DNA of 64,000 bases from Carnegiea gigantea (Eukaryota; Streptophyta; Magnoliopsida; Caryophyllales; Cactaceae): NCBI GenBank assembly GCA_029747015.1, contig JAKOGI010001263.1:201001-265000 (forward strand), written 5' to 3'. A program made the translations under genes and the position numbers. Position 1 is the first letter of the stretch, and the number at the start of each line of letters is the position of its first letter. Positions 61,200 through 64,000 of this stretch are shown piece after piece. The notes below the pieces were generated by a model that had not been told where the DNA came from, ran no database searches, and worked only from the letters and a program-made list of their open reading frames with translations.

Positions 61200-61959
61200 A
61201 TTACTTCGAACTTCTATTGCACTGTTAAGTAAATTCCTTGATTTTTAGATGCCTCTAACATAAATACATTTACAAAGCATAATGTTATAACTAGTACTAT
61301 GATAATTTTTAGATCAATACATGATCCTGTTTTTGTATTTTGTAACAAGACCTTCATCATTTCTATAAGTGTTGTTTCATAATCACTTTGAAAATGCATG
61401 TCATGTCTCATGAACTACTTTGGTCAATTTCTACCAAAACATGGAAGTTTAACCATAACTAGTTTATAATCCCATGCGTTACACAAATTAATCTTTCAGT
61501 AACATAACTACTAATAATCACTGGCTGTTATATATGGATGCAATGAGAATTTTATTTTCTAATATCTAAATGTTTTGTGAGATATGAACCCTTCCTTGGA
61601 TTGGAGTTCATATATAATCTCTAACAACTTTGTAACGATGTTTCATTTTCACCACATCGTAATAGCAGCTAAAAGCTATCCATGAGATACAAAAAATTAT
61701 TACGTATGACATAACTGATTGGCAATATAGGACGATGCATGCCTGAGGAATCCTTTTAAATTGAGTTCGTGATGAGAGAGGGGTCTTAAGGACTATCACT
61801 ATAGCATACATAATTAGGAAGATGACTTGGAGTCTTTCTGGCACGTTCATTACGTCTCGGCTCCTACTCTACAACTAGGTGCTTATCACACCTTGCTTCA
61901 TTATTCTCCCTTTCTGTTGACACTTTCAGAGCTTATACAGGTTGTTGTTCTTCCTATAT
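61200..61959. other. Sequence without recognised features
   Basis: Two short minus frames (61214-61411 and 61608-61850) have no recognisable domain, and I do not call them. Confidence 0.4.
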
Positions 61960-62614
61960 AGGTTTGCTTATATAGGTTTGGCCTTGTGAAGAGGAGGAGT
62001 GTAGACGCTCCAGTGAGGAAGTGTGAGAGGATCAACATCCCCGAACGCAAAAGAGGGAGCGGCTAACCAAAGAAGAGTTTGGATGAGGTGATTAGAGAGG
62101 ACTTGAAAGTTGTAGGGTTAACAGAGGACTTGGCTCAGGATAGGAGATTATGGCGAGATAGAATTAAAATCTTAGAGCGCAGAGAGTTAGCCTCGTAGTT
62201 GGTCACTCGGTGGCAGTAGAATGTGTCTGGTTGCGGTTTCTTCGTATGTTCTGTTTGCATGCAGGTAGTTCTTGCGTCTGGAAAAAGACAACGTTTGCCT
62301 GCTTCTGGTTGTTAAGGTACAGTATCTCCATATGCTCTATTGCACTTATGGTTACATAATTACTACCGCCTTATGGTTTTTTTTTTTTCCCCCTAACCCA
62401 TTCCCAGTTAATTGCACTTAGCTTTTCCCATCAAATGTTTTCTCAAAACCTTTCTTCTATAAACTGTTTTCTCAAAAATTGATTTTTGTGGGTCTCTTAA
62501 AATCAGCCTCTCTATAGGCAGAAATGCTGGTAGAGGTAAGGTTGCCTATATCTGGATCTCTCCAGATCCCGCGAACTCTGGACCTATACTGAGAGTTGTT
62601 GTTGTTGTTGTTGT
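61960..62614 (+). mobile_element. 5'-truncated RTE-like LINE, C-terminal coding end and (GTT)n tail
   Basis: At about 61985-62198 the plus strand reads CERINIPERKRGSG, a stop, then PKKSLDEVIREDLKVVGLTE and DRRLWRDRIKI, the C-terminal end typical of plant RTE-like LINE reverse transcriptases. After about 330 bp of 3' sequence, including AGGTTGCCTATATCTGGATC, the copy ends in (GTT)n at 62595-62613. Trinucleotide tails of this kind are typical for plant RTE and their SINEs. No other part of the element is present. Confidence 0.7.
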
Positions 62615-62644
62615 ACTGGATGGGAAGTCTACTTTGCCCAATCC

Positions 62645-64000
62645 AACATCATCTATATCGATCATAGATGTGGATTTGCAATTTTGACCCTTATAATCAT
62701 CACCGACATCTTTGAATCAAAGACATCTTCAGAAAATGGACAAGTATGCTCTTGCCACAAATGTCCTACATTAAAAATATTTCTCTTGTTTCAAGGACAT
62801 AAACCTTTCATCCTTTCTTGCCAAATCGATAACCTACAAACACACGTTGCCCACTTCTTGTCTAAAATTTATATTTGGTTCTTAATCTATTTCGTGCAAA
62901 GTGCAAGCATCTAAAAACATGAAAGAGCTTATATGAAGAGTCTTGTCCAAACAAACATTCATGGGAAATCTTGCCTTTCAAAACATTGCTTGGGGTTTAT
63001 TAAGTAGATGAGCTACAGTTATATATTAACCCTAGAACAATAAGTTGGCATGAAACCTAAAAGCTCTTCCTCCATTGAGGATATGAAATTGATTTCTTTC
63101 TACTCTACCATTCTACCATGGAGTGCAATAAAACTTGCTTGATGCTAAATACCATGATCAAGGTAAAACTTTTTCATAGGACAAAGAAATAAATTCCATT
63201 TCATTATCACTTCTTATCATCTTAATGGCTTTGCTAAATTGATTTTCACCATAGCATAAAGACAGACAACAAGACAATTGCCTCACCTTTTCTACCTCAT
63301 TAAATAAACACAAATTACTCTATTGGCATCATCATCAATTGTTAGAAAGTAGTAAGCAACACCAAAAAAAAAAATTTTTTTTTTGAAGGCCCCTGAATAT
63401 CATAGTAAATAAGGACAAAATAATCTTTAGCTTACTACTATTACCTCCGAAACTGGTGAGCTCTGCTGGAAAACATGTTTCTAGCACGTAAGCACACATC
63501 ACAAGCATCTAGATTATGCTACTTAATACAGCTACTACCTCCTAAACATTAACAAAAATGAGATACAATTTGACTCAAAGGATATGTTTAAGCCCTTGTG
63601 CCATAAATCGTAGGAGCCTCTATTCGATTCAATATTGACAAAACATTCTTGCTTGATATAATAAACCGCTTCTCTCAATCTATGAACCCTAATCTTAGGC
63701 CAGCAAGTGCAGTCCTATGTCACATAAAGTCCATTAGCAAACATCACAATGCAATCATTTTCTATAGATAATTGATCAATAAAAATCAAAATATATGCCA
63801 ATTTTGGGACATATAAAACATCCTTCAAGAAGAGGTTATCGTTTATCTTGAAGATTCCTTATTTATCACCCATAGCCGAATAACCATCAGGCAAGCCAAC
63901 TGGTATAAGATGTATTTTTCTTAATACTCCTAGGGTAGCCAATTCACTATGCATATGATAAGATGCGTCACTTTCGAGTATCCAAAAAACCTTATCTGTA
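62645..64000 (-). pseudogene. Ty1/copia pol fragment (protease to integrase), running off the window
   Basis: From the window end on minus: WILESDASYHMHSELATLG is the copia region that normally reads WIxDSGAxxHM, with the protease aspartate replaced; LKDVLYVPKLAYILIFIDQL follows; YDLWHKGLN is the GAG-pre-integrase motif; KAIKMIRSDNEMEFIS and NGRVERK (integrase core, near 63200 and 63100) follow. Many stops and frame changes are present. The left end adjoins the RTE tail at 62614. The 5' part lies beyond 64000. Confidence 0.78.

Overview
This 64 kb window is plant nuclear DNA, almost entirely transposable elements. The element classes (Athila-type Ty3/gypsy, plant CACTA/En-Spm with tnp2 and PF03004-like proteins, hAT, Ty1/copia, RTE-like LINE), the plant tRNA-Asp and initiator tRNA-Met primer sites, and the AT-rich, intron-containing sequence point to an angiosperm, probably a eudicot; I cannot name the species. 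I find no intact host gene, tRNA, rRNA or CRISPR array.

Region 1 (578-35298) is one very large, nested CACTA element. It has CACTA termini and a CAT target duplication on both sides. Its genes lie on the minus strand: a PF03004/TNPA-like gene (13541-15976) and a tnp2/TNPD-like transposase (16214-19649). Two Athila-type retrotransposons are inserted in it. Athila copy 1 (1010-12089, minus) is structurally complete, with both LTRs, a tRNA-Asp primer site, a polypurine tract and ACAAT duplications, but its gag and pol are decayed. Athila copy 2 landed inside the N-terminal codons of the CACTA transposase and was later broken by an inversion (about 27383-33378). Its 5' LTR, gag and pol stay on plus, while its 3' LTR and 3' region are now on minus. 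The target duplication GTAGT on one side reappears as its reverse complement ACTAC on the other, and the transposase start codon now sits about 10 kb away in the opposite orientation. Near its right end the CACTA carries what looks like a captured host-gene 5' end (34180-34640).

Region 2 (35299-49388) is a mosaic: two blocks of degenerate tandem repeats (about 35935-36790), a 556-bp hAT-type MITE with an 8-bp duplication, a decayed hAT transposase gene (42030-44314, minus), a TA/TATG microsatellite, and a short LTR retrotransposon encoding only gag plus protease (about 45826-48666, minus) whose LTRs carry arrays matching heat-shock elements upstream of a TATA box.

Region 3 (49392-58894) is a second complete CACTA element with ATG target duplications and long subterminal arrays of GAGACC/GGTCTC. 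It encodes a tnp2 transposase and a PF03004/coiled-coil protein on plus, both with readable splice sites but with a few point lesions. In these elements the tnp2 protein is the catalytic transposase, and the partner protein is thought to bind the subterminal repeats.

Region 4 (58898-64000) holds decayed retroelement pieces: a possible LINE ORF1 remnant (minus), an RTE-like LINE 3' end with a (GTT)n tail (plus), and a copia pol fragment (minus) that runs off the window end.
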